Notes under the pieces: generated by a model
What the model was told of the DNA's origin: nothing
Databases searched by the model: none
Seen by the model: only the letters and a program-made list of their open reading frames with translations
Position numbers and translations under genes: made by a program
Shown: one piece after another, positions 27,191 through 36,509 of the stretch
How the letters are laid out: each line of letters opens with the position of its first letter
Position numbering within the stretch: position 1 is the first letter of the stretch
Assembly: GCA_938091335.1 (NCBI GenBank)
Contig: CALLJG010000014.1
Coordinates: 1-64,000 of the forward strand
Source of the DNA: an uncultured Thermodesulfobacterium sp.
GTDB taxonomy: Bacteria > Desulfobacterota > Thermodesulfobacteria > Thermodesulfobacteriales > Thermodesulfobacteriaceae
Length of the DNA stretch: 64,000 bases
Direction: 5' to 3'

Positions 27191-27809
27191 TTTTTAAGCA
27201 TTTAAAATAAGTTCTATGAAAAGGACAAAGACCATATTTTTTTATTTTTTCAAGATGAGACCTAGTAGCATACCCTTTATGTTTTGAAAATTCATATTGA
27301 GGATAATTTTTATCTAATTTTTTCATATATCTATCTCTTGCTACTTTTGCTAAAATTGAGGCTGCTGAAATACTAATACACTTTTTATCCCCATCTATTA
27401 TAGCCTTTTGTAAACCTGGATATTCAGGAATTAACCAAGGTCCATCTATTAACACAAGTTGAGGTTTTATCTTTAAAGAATTCAAAGCTTTTAACATAAC
27501 TTTAAAAACACTTTTGAATATACCTTTTTGATTGATTTCTTTTACTTCTACTAGAGAAATTGCATAATCTACAGCAACTTTACAAATATATTCAAAAAGT
27601 TCTTCTCTTTTTTTAGGGGAAAGAAGTTTTGAATCTTTTATTTCTGAAGATTTAAAATTTGGTGAAAGAATTACCGCTGCAGCAAAAACAGGCCCTGCTA
27701 AGGCACCTCTACCAGCTTCATCTACACCAGCAATAATAGAATAACCTATATTTCTAAAATAATCCTCAAACTCTGAAATTTCTGAGAATTGAAATAACTT
27801 ATTTTTCAA
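27180..27809 (-). CDS. rnhB: Ribonuclease HII
   Basis: Cleaves the RNA strand of RNA-DNA hybrids and removes single ribonucleotides from DNA. 209 residues with IAGVDEAGRGALAGPVFAAAVIL (catalytic D-E), SAASILAKVARDRYM (catalytic Asp region), and HKGYATRSHLEKIKKYGLCPFHR. Sits between rplS (1-base gap) and yraN, the common rplS-rnhB-yraN order. Confidence 0.95.
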   Translation of the reverse strand: MKNKLFQFSEISEFEDYFRNIGYSIIAGVDEAGRGALAGPVFAAAVILSPNFKSSEIKDSKLLSPKKREELFEYICKVAVDYAISLVEVKEINQKGIFKSVFKVMLKALNSLKIKPQLVLIDGPWLIPEYPGLQKAIIDGDKKCISISAASILAKVARDRYMKKLDKNYPQYEFSKHKGYATRSHLEKIKKYGLCPFHRTYFKCLKNAT

Positions 27810-27810
27810 A

Positions 27811-28176
27811 TTATTCCATTATTTTGTTATCAAATCTTTCTTTAATACGAGCTGATTTACCATGCCGCTTTCTAAGATAATAAAGTCTTGCTCTTCTTAC
27901 TTTACCTCTTTTTACAATTTCTATTTTTTCAATTCTTGGTGAATGAAGAGGAAAAGTTCTTTCTACTCCTATACTATAAGAAACTTTTCTTACAGTAAAA
28001 GTAGTATTTATTCCAGAACCTCTTCTTCTTATAACAACTCCTTCAAAAACTTGAACTCTTTCTTTTTCTTCTCCTTCTTTTAGTTTAAAGTATACTTTTA
28101 TTGTATCTCCTGGGTTAAATCTTGGAAGATCAGTTCTCATATACTTTTTTTCTAATTCTCTAATTATAGATAGCAT
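27811..28176 (-). CDS. rplS: Ribosomal protein L19
   Basis: 121-residue large-subunit protein at the 30S-50S interface. Seen: [27 protein letters not shown], then [31 protein letters not shown] and [21 protein letters not shown]. First gene of an eight-gene operon with a strong promoter and an AGGAGG ribosome-binding site. Confidence 0.97.
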   Translation of the reverse strand: MLSIIRELEKKYMRTDLPRFNPGDTIKVYFKLKEGEEKERVQVFEGVVIRRRGSGINTTFTVRKVSYSIGVERTFPLHSPRIEKIEIVKRGKVRRARLYYLRKRHGKSARIKERFDNKIME

Positions 28177-28222
28177 AAACTTTTATTCCTCCTTTTAAAA
28201 TTTAATTTAAAGATACACTCAA

Positions 28223-28251
28223 ATTATAGCATAATAAATTAAGATTGTAAA
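28223..28251 (-). promoter_or_regulatory. Promoter for the rplS operon
   Basis: TTTACA (28246-28251) and a perfect TATAAT (28223-28228) on the minus strand, spaced 17 bases, about 40 bases before the rplS start. Confidence 0.7.
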
Positions 28252-28279
28252 CAAAAGAAAATTTAAATAAAAGACTTAG

Positions 28280-28355
28280 TGGGGAGGCCGACGGGATTCG
28301 AACCCGCAACACCCGGGGCCACAGCCCGGTGCTCTACCATTGAGCTACGGCCTCC
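28280..28355 (-). tRNA. tRNA-His (anticodon GTG)
   Basis: Acceptor stem has eight pairs including the histidine-specific extra G(-1) opposite C73. Anticodon stem CCGGG/CCCGG with loop CTGTGGC, T-loop TTCGAAT. CCA is encoded (28280-28282), unlike the other tRNAs here. Confidence 0.96.
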
Positions 28356-28464
28356 AAATCAATCTTTTTTAAAATTTAATATATTTTATCAAAAAGACAA
28401 CTTGAATATTTTAACTAAAGTTTTAAATTTTTATTCAACTTTTAAGTTTATTCACCAACTAAAA

Positions 28465-30834
28465 ATGAAAGAGGAATTAGAACTTTCTATCCCTGAAGTT
28501 TCTGAAGGAGAAATTATAGACGTTCCTGAAATTCTTCCTCTTATGCCTATAAGAGATACGGTACTTTTCCCTTCTATGGTGGTTCCTTTATTTGTAGGAA
28601 GAAGTAAATCTTTAAAAGCTATAGAAGAATCCTTAAGTAAGGATAAACTTATAGTTCTTTCTACACAAAAAAATTCCCGAATTGAAAATCCTAAACCTGA
28701 TGACATTTATAAAATAGGAACTATTGCCTTAATTATAAAAACATTCACTCTTTCTGAAAATAGACTAAAGGTGGTGGTTCAGGTATTATCAAGGGTAGAA
28801 ATAAAAGAATTCATAGAAACAGAGCCTTATTTTAAAGTTAAAATTGAACCTTGTAAAGAAAAAGAGCCAGAAATAATTTCACCGGAGATAGAAGCTTTAA
28901 TAAGATCCACAAAAGAAAATATTGAAAAATTTTTATCTTTAAAAGGAGCCTTAAATCCAGAAATTTCTAATGTAATTCAGTCTATAGAAGAACCAGGAAG
29001 ACTTGCTGATCTTATTACAATTTATTTAAAATTAAAGGTTAAAAATGCCCAAGATCTTCTTGAAACTCTAGATGGTACAGAAAGGCTTCAAAAACTCTCA
29101 GAAATACTTATTCAAGAGATAGAAATTACTACCTTACAAAATAAAATACAAGCTGAAGCTCAAGAAGAAATAGGAAGATCTCAAAGAGAATTCTTCTTGA
29201 GAGAACAACTTAGAGCTATCAAAAAAGAATTGGGAGAATTTGAGGATGTAGAAAATGAAATAGAAGAATTAAGAAAAAAAATTAAAAAAATTAAAATGCC
29301 TAAAAATGTTGAAAAAGAAGCATTAAAACAACTTAAAAGACTTGAATTCATGCATCCTGATTCTTCTGAGGCAGGTGTAATAAGAAATTATTTAGAATGG
29401 CTAATTGAGCTTCCTTGGAACAAATCTACAAAAGATAATTTAAATTTAAAGCATGTTAAAAAAATATTAGATAGAAATCATTATAATCTTGAAAAAGTAA
29501 AGGATAGAATTCTTGAGTTTTTAGCAGTAAAAAAGATAAATCCTAAAGCAAAAGGCGCTATTCTTTGTTTTGTAGGACCACCAGGGGTTGGCAAAACAAG
29601 TCTTGGAAAATCTATAGCTATTGCTCTTGGTAGAAAATTTGTAAGGGTTTCTCTTGGAGGAATAAGGGATGAAGCTGAGATAAGAGGACATAGAAGAACT
29701 TATGTTGGGTCCTTGCCTGGTAGAATAATTCAAGGAATTAAACAAGCAGGAGTCAATAATCCAGTATTTGTACTTGATGAAGTAGATAAACTTTGTAATG
29801 ATTTTCATGGAGATCCAGCAGCAGCTCTTTTAGAAGTTCTTGATCCAGAACAAAATAAAGAGTTTGTGGATCATTTCTTAGATGTGCCTTTTGATCTGTC
29901 TAAAGTTTTATTTATTGCCACTGCTAATATGACTGAACCAATACCAAAAGTGTTACTGGACCGCATGGAAGTAATTTATATTTCTGGATATACTTTTAAA
30001 GAAAAACTTGAAATTGCTAAAAATCATATTTTACCTAAACTTATAAAAGAACATGGACTTGAAAAAAGAAAAATAATTATTAGTGATGAGATTATTTTAA
30101 AAATTATAGAGGAATATACTTCTGAATCTGGAGTAAGAGAGTTAGAAAGAAAATTAGCTACCATTTGTAGAAAGATAGCTAGAAAATTAGCAGAAGGAGA
30201 AAAAGATCTTTTTGAAATAACAGAGAAGAACCTTTCAGAATATCTTGGTCCTCCAGAATACATAGAGGAACTTAAACAAGAAAAAGATGAAATAGGTGTA
30301 GCCACTGGTCTTGCATGGACTCCTTCTGGAGGAGAGGTATTATATGTAGAAAGTGTAATTATGCCTGGAAAGGGTAATCTTATATTAACAGGACAATTAG
30401 GAGAAGTTATGAAAGAAAGTGCCCAAGCAGCCCTTTCTTATATAAGATCAAGATGTAAAGAATGGAATCTTGATCCCAAATTTCATACTAAATATGATAT
30501 TCATATTCATGTACCTTCAGGTGCTATTCCTAAAGATGGCCCTAGTGCAGGTATAACCATTGCAGTAGCTCTAGTTTCTGCTCTTACTCAAAAGCCAGTC
30601 TCTAAAGATTATGCAATGACAGGAGAAATTACTTTAAGAGGTAAGATACTTCCTGTTGGAGGAATTAAAGAAAAATCCTTAGCAGCCTTAAGGAAAGGCA
30701 TTAAAAAAGTTTTATTACCATCTCAAAATATAAAAGACTTAGAAGAGATTCCAAAAGATCTAAGAGAGCAAATAGAATTTATCTTTGTTTCTCATTTAGA
30801 CGAAGTTATTACCTTAGTGATTAAAAATAATTAG
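28465..30834 (+). CDS. lon: Lon ATP-dependent protease
   Basis: Degrades misfolded and short-lived proteins. 789 residues: N-terminal LON substrate domain (LPLMPIRDTVLFPSMVVPLFVG), AAA+ module (Walker A GPPGVGKTSLGKS, Walker B PVFVLDEVDKL, VPFDLSKVLFIATANM), and the serine-lysine protease domain (catalytic Ser in PKDGPSAGITIA, Lys in GGIKEKSLAALRKG). I start it at the ATG at 28465; the open frame runs 62 codons further upstream through tRNA-His and cannot be coding there. Confidence 0.96.
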   Translation: MKEELELSIPEVSEGEIIDVPEILPLMPIRDTVLFPSMVVPLFVGRSKSLKAIEESLSKDKLIVLSTQKNSRIENPKPDDIYKIGTIALIIKTFTLSENRLKVVVQVLSRVEIKEFIETEPYFKVKIEPCKEKEPEIISPEIEALIRSTKENIEKFLSLKGALNPEISNVIQSIEEPGRLADLITIYLKLKVKNAQDLLETLDGTERLQKLSEILIQEIEITTLQNKIQAEAQEEIGRSQREFFLREQLRAIKKELGEFEDVENEIEELRKKIKKIKMPKNVEKEALKQLKRLEFMHPDSSEAGVIRNYLEWLIELPWNKSTKDNLNLKHVKKILDRNHYNLEKVKDRILEFLAVKKINPKAKGAILCFVGPPGVGKTSLGKSIAIALGRKFVRVSLGGIRDEAEIRGHRRTYVGSLPGRIIQGIKQAGVNNPVFVLDEVDKLCNDFHGDPAAALLEVLDPEQNKEFVDHFLDVPFDLSKVLFIATANMTEPIPKVLLDRMEVIYISGYTFKEKLEIAKNHILPKLIKEHGLEKRKIIISDEIILKIIEEYTSESGVRELERKLATICRKIARKLAEGEKDLFEITEKNLSEYLGPPEYIEELKQEKDEIGVATGLAWTPSGGEVLYVESVIMPGKGNLILTGQLGEVMKESAQAALSYIRSRCKEWNLDPKFHTKYDIHIHVPSGAIPKDGPSAGITIAVALVSALTQKPVSKDYAMTGEITLRGKILPVGGIKEKSLAALRKGIKKVLLPSQNIKDLEEIPKDLREQIEFIFVSHLDEVITLVIKNN

Positions 30835-30873
30835 ATCTTTTCAATTTTTAATTTTCTGATAATAATATCTTAA

Positions 30874-31440
30874 ATGCCTGAGGAAATAAAGAAAAGGGGT
30901 AGAAAACCTAAAGAAACTCCAGAAAGTAGAAAAAAAGAAATTTTGGAAGTTGTGGATGAAAAATGTGATCCAGTAAGTATTATAAGTAGAGAAGAAGTTC
31001 ATAAAAAGAAGCTTTTTCATAAAATAGTTCATATTTTTATTTTTAATGAAAAACAAGAAATATATTTGCAGAAAAAGTCTCAAGCAGCTGACCAAAATCC
31101 AGGACTATGGACTTCCTCTGCATCTGGTCATGTATTATCTGGAGAAAGTTTTTTAGTAGCTGCTCAAAGAGAATTAAAAGAGGAATTATCAATAAAAATA
31201 AAATTAGAGGAAATTTTAAGATTTCCTCCTTCTGAAGAAACTGGAAATGAGTGTGTATCTTTATTTGTAGGATATACTAAAAAATTTCCTAAACCCAATA
31301 TTTTAGAAATAGAAGAAGGAAAATTCTTTTCTATAGAAGAAGTCAATAAATTGGTGGAAACAAAACCAGAGTCTTTTTCACCTATATTTAGATTTCTTTG
31401 GAAAAAATATCAGGAAAATATTTCTCAAAAAGCTCCTTAG
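30874..31440 (+). CDS. Nudix hydrolase
   Basis: 188 residues. The Nudix box GHVLSGESFLVAAQRELKEEL fits G-x5-E-x7-R-E-U-x-E-E, with the following glycine replaced. Upstream HKIVHIFIFNEKQEIYLQKKS and GLWTSSASGHV resemble the IDI-like/YfcD subgroup. Substrate unknown; a pyrophosphate-containing metabolite is expected. The first 40 residues are charged and may be a family extension. Its 3' end overlaps the convergent precorrin-2 dehydrogenase gene by about 53 bases. Confidence 0.85.
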   Translation: MPEEIKKRGRKPKETPESRKKEILEVVDEKCDPVSIISREEVHKKKLFHKIVHIFIFNEKQEIYLQKKSQAADQNPGLWTSSASGHVLSGESFLVAAQRELKEELSIKIKLEEILRFPPSEETGNECVSLFVGYTKKFPKPNILEIEEGKFFSIEEVNKLVETKPESFSPIFRFLWKKYQENISQKAP

Positions 31441-32077
31441 GAAATAAAAGATTTTCTTTTTCTATAAGAGTTTTTAAAAAATCTAAATCTTTATTTTTAA
31501 TATAAATAAAGATAGGTGCCAAAGCTAATTTTTGTAATTTTTTTTCTTTTTCTTCTTGAGAAAGCTTTGACATAAGAATTTGGTCTCTTAAGTTTTTCAT
31601 AAGCTCTAAATAAAATTCATATTCTTCTCCAATCAAGTTTTCCAAAATTTCTCTTATTCTCTTTGCTACCGCTGGGCTTGCACCTGAAGTGGAAATAGCA
31701 ATAGTTAGAGCACCTCTTCTTATAACAGAAGGCACTATAAAACTACAAAGCTCAGGAACATCAACTATATTACAAAAAATATGTCTTTTTTCTGCTTCTT
31801 CATATACTTGCTTCTGAACTTCTGGATTATCAGTAGCAGCAATTACTAACCAAGCTGAATCTAAATCCCCTTTTTGATAAGTTCTTCTTTCCCAATAAAT
31901 TTTTCCTTCTTGAGCTAATTTTTTAAGCCTGGGAGAAAGATCAGGAGAAATTATTTTTATTTCTGCTTGAACCTTAAGTAGATTTTCTACTTTTCTTTCA
32001 GCAACTTTCCCACCTCCTATAACTACACATAGTTTGTTTTTTAAATATAAATTCACTGGGAAATAATTTTTAATCAA
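31388..32077 (-). CDS. Precorrin-2 dehydrogenase / sirohydrochlorin ferrochelatase (CysG N-terminal type)
   Basis: Makes siroheme from precorrin-2 by NAD+-dependent oxidation and iron insertion (Met8/SirC family). 229 residues: Rossmann motif CVVIGGGKVAERKVENLL, LVIAATDNPEVQ, NIVDVPELCSFIVPSVIRRG, and AISTSGASPAVAKRIRE. Siroheme is needed by dissimilatory sulfite reductase and by the Ahb route, which fits the AhbB-like gene at 9.4 kb. Last gene of the RNA-repair operon, overlapping the RNA ligase by 8 bases. Confidence 0.92.
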   Translation of the reverse strand: MIKNYFPVNLYLKNKLCVVIGGGKVAERKVENLLKVQAEIKIISPDLSPRLKKLAQEGKIYWERRTYQKGDLDSAWLVIAATDNPEVQKQVYEEAEKRHIFCNIVDVPELCSFIVPSVIRRGALTIAISTSGASPAVAKRIREILENLIGEEYEFYLELMKNLRDQILMSKLSQEEKEKKLQKLALAPIFIYIKNKDLDFLKTLIEKENLLFPKELFEKYFPDIFSKEI

Positions 32078-33224
32078 CTTCTCCCCACCCCTCTAATTTG
32101 GTTTTCCAAAATTGAGTTGCTCTGGGATATATTTTAACAAATTCCACATTAAAATATCCATTTTTCCATTCAGTTTTTTTAATTTCTATATTTATTTTTG
32201 CAATTCTGAAATGAGCAAGCATTGAAAGAAAATTACTCTCTTTTTTAAATTTTATCTTAAAAGTTTCTTGAAAAGGCTTTTCCATTTTGAAAAATTTAAG
32301 AGCCTCTTCAAAAATATTTTGCCCTAAAACTTTATAAACTTCTTCTTTAAATTCTTCAAATTCATATAAATTTAAAGCAAGTCTTATAAGTCTTAAAGAA
32401 ATAAAATGGGGATCTATTTCTCCTAAATAGGGAAAAACAACTTTTAAGTCCGCAAGATTTGAAAAGGGAGTTACATATTTTACTCTTGAACCATTATAAT
32501 CTGGTTTAAAAACTATCCCCTCTCTTTTTTCAATATGGTATCTTTTAATAAGTTCTCTTATTTTAATGTAGTCTCTTTCCGGATCAAAGGGACCATTAAT
32601 CTCTGGACAATTCAATTTATACTTTTCTAAAAGTTTAATTTTTTCAGAAACACTTAAAAATTCTCCTGTCCCTTCCTTTATAAAATCAAATACAAAAAAA
32701 TTTACATCTTCCTTTATATAAGAAGGATATTCACTAACAAAAGGATTGCCTGGACCTGCAACCTCCGCACAAATTATCAAATCTTTATGATTATTAAAAA
32801 AATCAGGTAATTGTGGCAAAAAATCCTCCCATCTATCAGTAGCAAAGGGACAAATATATCCTCTTCTTGTAAAAGCAAGAATTTCATCATCTATTTTAAT
32901 TAATCGTACATTATATCCTTCTATTTTTTCTTCTGCATAAAAGGGGTATTTTAAATACCTTTTAAGGCCTGTTTTTAAAATATAAATTCTGGGTATATGG
33001 GGATAACCAGGAATAAAAAGTTTATTATTAAAAAAAGTACCTATAGGATAAGTTTTAAAATCTTTATTTAGTCTAAAAAAATTTTTGTTTTTCCAATTAA
33101 AAAAAACCAATTTTCCTTTATAAAAAGCTGATTCCCATTCTTCTAAAGGATATTTCTTTAAGTAAGGAACATTTTGCCAACAGTGTCTTAAATATATTAA
33201 AATCTCTTTTTCATTTTCTTTCAA
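32070..33224 (-). CDS. ATP-dependent RNA ligase, Pab1020 (Rnl3) family
   Basis: 384 residues. Nucleotidyltransferase motif I is EEKIEGYNVRL (Lys becomes adenylylated), followed by FTRRGYICPFATDRW, ICAEVAGPGNPF (motif III region), FFVFDF, REGIVFKPDYNGSRVKYVTP (motifs IV and V). The archaeal-type C-terminal domain (about 270-384) follows, as in Pab1020 and MthRnl. These enzymes ligate or circularise single-stranded RNA. It overlaps rtcA by 14 bases, giving an end-healing and sealing pair. RNA targets are unknown. Confidence 0.88.
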   Translation of the reverse strand: MKENEKEILIYLRHCWQNVPYLKKYPLEEWESAFYKGKLVFFNWKNKNFFRLNKDFKTYPIGTFFNNKLFIPGYPHIPRIYILKTGLKRYLKYPFYAEEKIEGYNVRLIKIDDEILAFTRRGYICPFATDRWEDFLPQLPDFFNNHKDLIICAEVAGPGNPFVSEYPSYIKEDVNFFVFDFIKEGTGEFLSVSEKIKLLEKYKLNCPEINGPFDPERDYIKIRELIKRYHIEKREGIVFKPDYNGSRVKYVTPFSNLADLKVVFPYLGEIDPHFISLRLIRLALNLYEFEEFKEEVYKVLGQNIFEEALKFFKMEKPFQETFKIKFKKESNFLSMLAHFRIAKINIEIKKTEWKNGYFNVEFVKIYPRATQFWKTKLEGWGEVD

Positions 33225-34266
33225 TTTTTACCTCCCCAGGCTCATTTTCTTTTCCTAAAATTTCAATTTTTATATCCTCTATAAATTTGGGAATCAACCA
33301 GGCTTGAGTAATAAGGTGCTTATTTATTTTTGAAGTTGTGTAATTATATTTTTTTATTTTTCCTTTTATAATTGCAAAAACTGCAGGAAGTAAAATTTGA
33401 TCAGCCAGATGCTCTTCTATTTGAGCTTTTGTTTCTAAAAATTTCAAAAACTGGATAGCTGCATTTTCACCTACTTTCTCAGCAGGATAACCTTTTTTAC
33501 CTAATTCCATAAAGCCTGCTCTTTTAATTTCATCTTTATCTATAGAAAATATAAAAACTACTGTGCCAGCAGAATCACTTTTTACTATTTCCAATATTTT
33601 TTCACTCCTAAATCCATGAGCTAAAAGTTTTTCCTGTGCTGAAGTCAACTGTCTTTCCAAAATATGCGAAGGTAAATCTTCTGAAATCATACTCAAAACA
33701 TATATTTCTTTTGGAATAAATTCAGGAGAAAATTTTGGCAATTCAAAATTTTCCCAAGTAAAAACTTTAGCTTTAATTATTCCTCCACCCTTTGGATAAA
33801 ATCCTACTTTTTCTATTTCAATTTCTGCTTTCAATCCAAAAAATTTTAAAACAGGCAAAAATACATATCTAAGATAGTGATAAGATGGACTAAAAGATAC
33901 ATGAGTACCTCCTCTAAGAACTAAACTACCCCCTTCAGAAAAAGCTAAAGGATAAATAAGGGTTTGAAAAAGTAAAGAAGTTGACCCTGCTGTTTTTATA
34001 TCAAAAAAGTAATTTTTATTAGTGGGTTTTTTCTTAGGAATAAATAAAAGCTCTTTTGACCCTAATTCTCTACCTATCACCTCAGCTTGAGAAATTTCTT
34101 CACATGCCTTTACACACATTAGATGTTGAGGTTGAAGACCAGGCTTTGGTCTGCGCGCTCTTAAATTAAAAATTTTAAAAGGTTTTTCAAATATTATAGA
34201 AAGAGAAAGAGAAGTCCTTAAAATCTGCCCACCACCTTCCCCATAAGAACCATCTATTAAAAGCAT
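33211..34266 (-). CDS. rtcA: RNA 3'-terminal phosphate cyclase
   Basis: Converts RNA 3'-phosphate to 2',3'-cyclic phosphate using ATP. 351 residues: SYGEGGGQILRTSLSLS at the start, ARRPKPGLQPQHLMCVKA, LRGGTHVSFSPSYHYL, FYPKGGG, and the C-terminal EEHLADQILLPA with the histidine that carries AMP. Length matches the archaeal and bacterial enzyme (about 340). Two bases separate it from the creatininase-like gene; it overlaps the RNA ligase. No rtcB or rtcR is nearby. Confidence 0.93.
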   Translation of the reverse strand: MLLIDGSYGEGGGQILRTSLSLSIIFEKPFKIFNLRARRPKPGLQPQHLMCVKACEEISQAEVIGRELGSKELLFIPKKKPTNKNYFFDIKTAGSTSLLFQTLIYPLAFSEGGSLVLRGGTHVSFSPSYHYLRYVFLPVLKFFGLKAEIEIEKVGFYPKGGGIIKAKVFTWENFELPKFSPEFIPKEIYVLSMISEDLPSHILERQLTSAQEKLLAHGFRSEKILEIVKSDSAGTVVFIFSIDKDEIKRAGFMELGKKGYPAEKVGENAAIQFLKFLETKAQIEEHLADQILLPAVFAIIKGKIKKYNYTTSKINKHLITQAWLIPKFIEDIKIEILGKENEPGEVKIERK

Positions 34267-34268
34267 CT

Positions 34269-34982
34269 TTATTCTTTTTCTAAAGCTTTAATATAATTTA
34301 TCAAAATTCCTGCCAATTTTTCAGCAAGTATCTTCCCTTTATTTTTGCTTGCCTTTAAAGGATTTCCCCATATTCCTGAAGACCAATATTTTTCTTTTTC
34401 AGCAACTACTCTGAATTTAGGAAAATTTGGATAATCTTCAAAAGCTTCATTTTTCACTAATTCCGGTTTAAAGTAAAGAATAAGAGAAGTCTCCCATTCT
34501 CCTGCATGAGAATCTTTTTCTGAAATAGAAATCTCTCTTAAAATAGGAACTAAAAGCTCGTAAATATTGGCTACAAAAAATTTGGCATCCCTATGTTTTT
34601 CAATAAATATCTCTGCAGCATCAATTAAATAAGCATGATGTGTTATACCAGCATGTCCAGAAAGAATAAAAAAGTTTTTAAAATCTTGTCTATAAAATTC
34701 TGAAATTATGTTTAAAAGAAAAATTTTAAGCACTTCTCCTTTTATACTAATAGTTCCTGGCATATCTTTAGTGCTTCTACATAATCCATAATAAATCGGG
34801 GGAGCTATTAATACCTTTATTTCCTTAGCTACAAGTTTACAGATTTCATAAATAGTATAAAGATCTGTAGCTAAAGGCAAATGAGGACCATGAGCTTCAA
34901 TTGAACCTACGGGAATGATAACTGTTTTAATGGTATGTTTTAATTCATTGAATTCTTTTGTAGTAATTTCTTCCATTAGCAT
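34269..34982 (-). CDS. Creatininase/MftE-family amidohydrolase
   Basis: 237 residues with the metal-binding signature of the family: IPVGSIEAHGPHLPLATDLYT (Glu, His, Asp ligands), LSGHAGITHH and DSHAGEWETSLIL. Members hydrolyse cyclic amides or peptide products (creatininase, FAPy deformylase ArfB, mycofactocin MftE). Its place at the head of an RNA-repair operon does not suggest a substrate. A short SD-like stretch precedes an in-frame pair of ATGs. Confidence 0.85.
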   Translation of the reverse strand: MLMEEITTKEFNELKHTIKTVIIPVGSIEAHGPHLPLATDLYTIYEICKLVAKEIKVLIAPPIYYGLCRSTKDMPGTISIKGEVLKIFLLNIISEFYRQDFKNFFILSGHAGITHHAYLIDAAEIFIEKHRDAKFFVANIYELLVPILREISISEKDSHAGEWETSLILYFKPELVKNEAFEDYPNFPKFRVVAEKEKYWSSGIWGNPLKASKNKGKILAEKLAGILINYIKALEKE

Positions 34983-34997
34983 CTTCTTACTCCTTAT

Positions 34998-35026
34998 TTG
35001 AAAAGTGATTTAATTTGAATTATATT
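34998..35026 (+). promoter_or_regulatory. Promoter for miaB
   Basis: TTGAAA (34998-35003) and TATATT (35021-35026) spaced 17 bases. The predicted start (about 35033) is only a few bases before the ATG at 35037; no ribosome-binding site exists. Confidence 0.55.
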
Positions 35027-35036
35027 TATTTTTGCT

Positions 35037-36380
35037 ATGAAAAAAAGGGTTTACATCAAAACTTTTGGATGCCAAATGAATGAAAATGACACTGAAAAAA
35101 TGTATATCTTACTTAGTAATGAATATGAACCCACTTCTAATCCTGAAAATGCAGATTTAATTTTAATTAATACTTGTTCTGTAAGGGAAAAACCAGAACA
35201 TAAAGTTTATAGTGAAGTAGGAAGATATAAAGAGTTGAAAAGAAAAAAACCAGATTTAATAATTGGAATAACAGGATGTGTAGCTCAACAAGAAGGAGAA
35301 AATTTAATAAAGAGATTACCTTATGTAGATCTAGTCTTAGGCACACAGGGATTTTATTTTATCAGAGATATCCTAAAAGAATTTCAACAAAAAAGAAAAC
35401 CTATTGTTTTTGTAGAATTAAAACCAGATTTCAAACCTCCCCTTTTAATAAGAGAAAACTTAACTTTGTTTGATCAAAAAAAAGTTACAGCTTTTGTAAC
35501 TATAATGCAAGGATGCGATAATTTTTGTACTTATTGTATTGTTCCTTATGTAAGAGGAAGAGAAATAAGTAGACCACCTAAAGATATTCTTAGAGAAATT
35601 GAAGAATTAGTTAAAAAAGGTGTAAGAGAGGTTACCCTCTTGGGTCAGAATGTTAATTCTTATGGTCTAAAAGAAAGAAATTACCCTACTTTCCCTGAAC
35701 TTTTAAATATGGTATCTCAAATAGATGGACTTTGGAGAATAAGATTTACTACTAATCATCCTAAAGATTTTTCAGATAAACTTATAGAAACTATAGCAAC
35801 AAATCCAAAACTTTGTAAACATATTCATCTACCTTTACAAGCAGGATCAAATAAAATTTTAAAAAAAATGAATAGAAAATATACAAAAGAAGAATATCTT
35901 GAAAAGGTTGAAAAATTAAAAAAAGCTGTTCCAGATATTGCAATCACTTCTGATATAATAGTGGGATTCCCAGAAGAAACCGAAAAAGATTTTGAAGAAA
36001 CTTTGGATATGCTTAAAAAAGTAAGGTATCATGAGATATTTTCTTTTAAATATTCTGATAGACCTTTTACTGCCGCTAAAAATTTAAAAGACAAAGTTCC
36101 AGAAGAAGAAAAAGAAAAAAGATTGAAAAAACTTCATGAGGAGCAACAAAAAATAACTCAAGAAATTTATAATTCTTACATAGATAAAGTTGTAGAAATC
36201 TTGGTAGAAGGTCCAAGTCCCAAAAATCCCAATATGCTTACTGGAAGAACTACCACTAACGTAGTTGTAAATTTTAAATCACCTAGATTAGATATTAAAG
36301 GCGCTTTAGTTAATGTAAAAATAACTGAAGCTGGCAAACATTCATTAAAAGGAGAATATTTGGAAATTTTAAAAATTTAA
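35037..36380 (+). CDS. miaB: tRNA-2-methylthio-N6-dimethylallyladenosine synthase
   Basis: Radical SAM enzyme adding a methylthio group to i6A37 of tRNA. 447 residues: the N-terminal UPF0004 domain with three cluster cysteines (FGCQMNENDTEKM, INTCSVREKPEHK, GCVAQQEG), radical SAM motif C-x3-C-x2-C (GCDNFCTYCIVPYVRGRE), and a C-terminal TRAM domain. Length and motifs favour MiaB over MtaB or RimO. Confidence 0.95.
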   Translation: MKKRVYIKTFGCQMNENDTEKMYILLSNEYEPTSNPENADLILINTCSVREKPEHKVYSEVGRYKELKRKKPDLIIGITGCVAQQEGENLIKRLPYVDLVLGTQGFYFIRDILKEFQQKRKPIVFVELKPDFKPPLLIRENLTLFDQKKVTAFVTIMQGCDNFCTYCIVPYVRGREISRPPKDILREIEELVKKGVREVTLLGQNVNSYGLKERNYPTFPELLNMVSQIDGLWRIRFTTNHPKDFSDKLIETIATNPKLCKHIHLPLQAGSNKILKKMNRKYTKEEYLEKVEKLKKAVPDIAITSDIIVGFPEETEKDFEETLDMLKKVRYHEIFSFKYSDRPFTAAKNLKDKVPEEEKEKRLKKLHEEQQKITQEIYNSYIDKVVEILVEGPSPKNPNMLTGRTTTNVVVNFKSPRLDIKGALVNVKITEAGKHSLKGEYLEILKI

Positions 36381-36402
36381 AGCTTTGCAAAATTTGCTAA
36401 TA

Positions 36403-36423
36403 TTTTTGCAATAATTGCAAAAA
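36403..36423. promoter_or_regulatory. Candidate activator site upstream of the Spy-like gene
   Basis: A perfect palindrome with 9-bp arms TTTTTGCAA and TTGCAAAAA around TAA. A related half-site (TTTGCAAAATTTGC) lies at 36384-36397. It is about 60-80 bases upstream of the predicted sigma-54 start, a position suitable for an enhancer-binding protein. It is not a terminator for miaB, as no T-tract follows. Confidence 0.4.
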
Positions 36424-36460
36424 AAATTAGTTTTATTCTAAGATTTTCCTATAAAATTTT

Positions 36461-36476
36461 AGGCATACTTTTTGTT
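36461..36476 (+). promoter_or_regulatory. Candidate sigma-54 promoter
   Basis: AGGCATACTTTTTGTT resembles TGGCACG-N4-TTGCW: the GG and TTG are present with correct spacing, while the first T and the -12 C differ. It lies 34 bases before the Spy-like gene, whose neighbour is a sigma-54 activator. Confidence 0.4.
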
Positions 36477-36509
36477 TTAATTTTAGTTAAAAATATAAAG
36501 GGGGGAAAG

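Noticed and set aside
28279-28464. Upstream extension of the lon frame by 62 codons
   Set aside because: It runs through tRNA-His and gives a sequence typical of tRNA read as protein; the ATG at 28465 fits the Lon family start.
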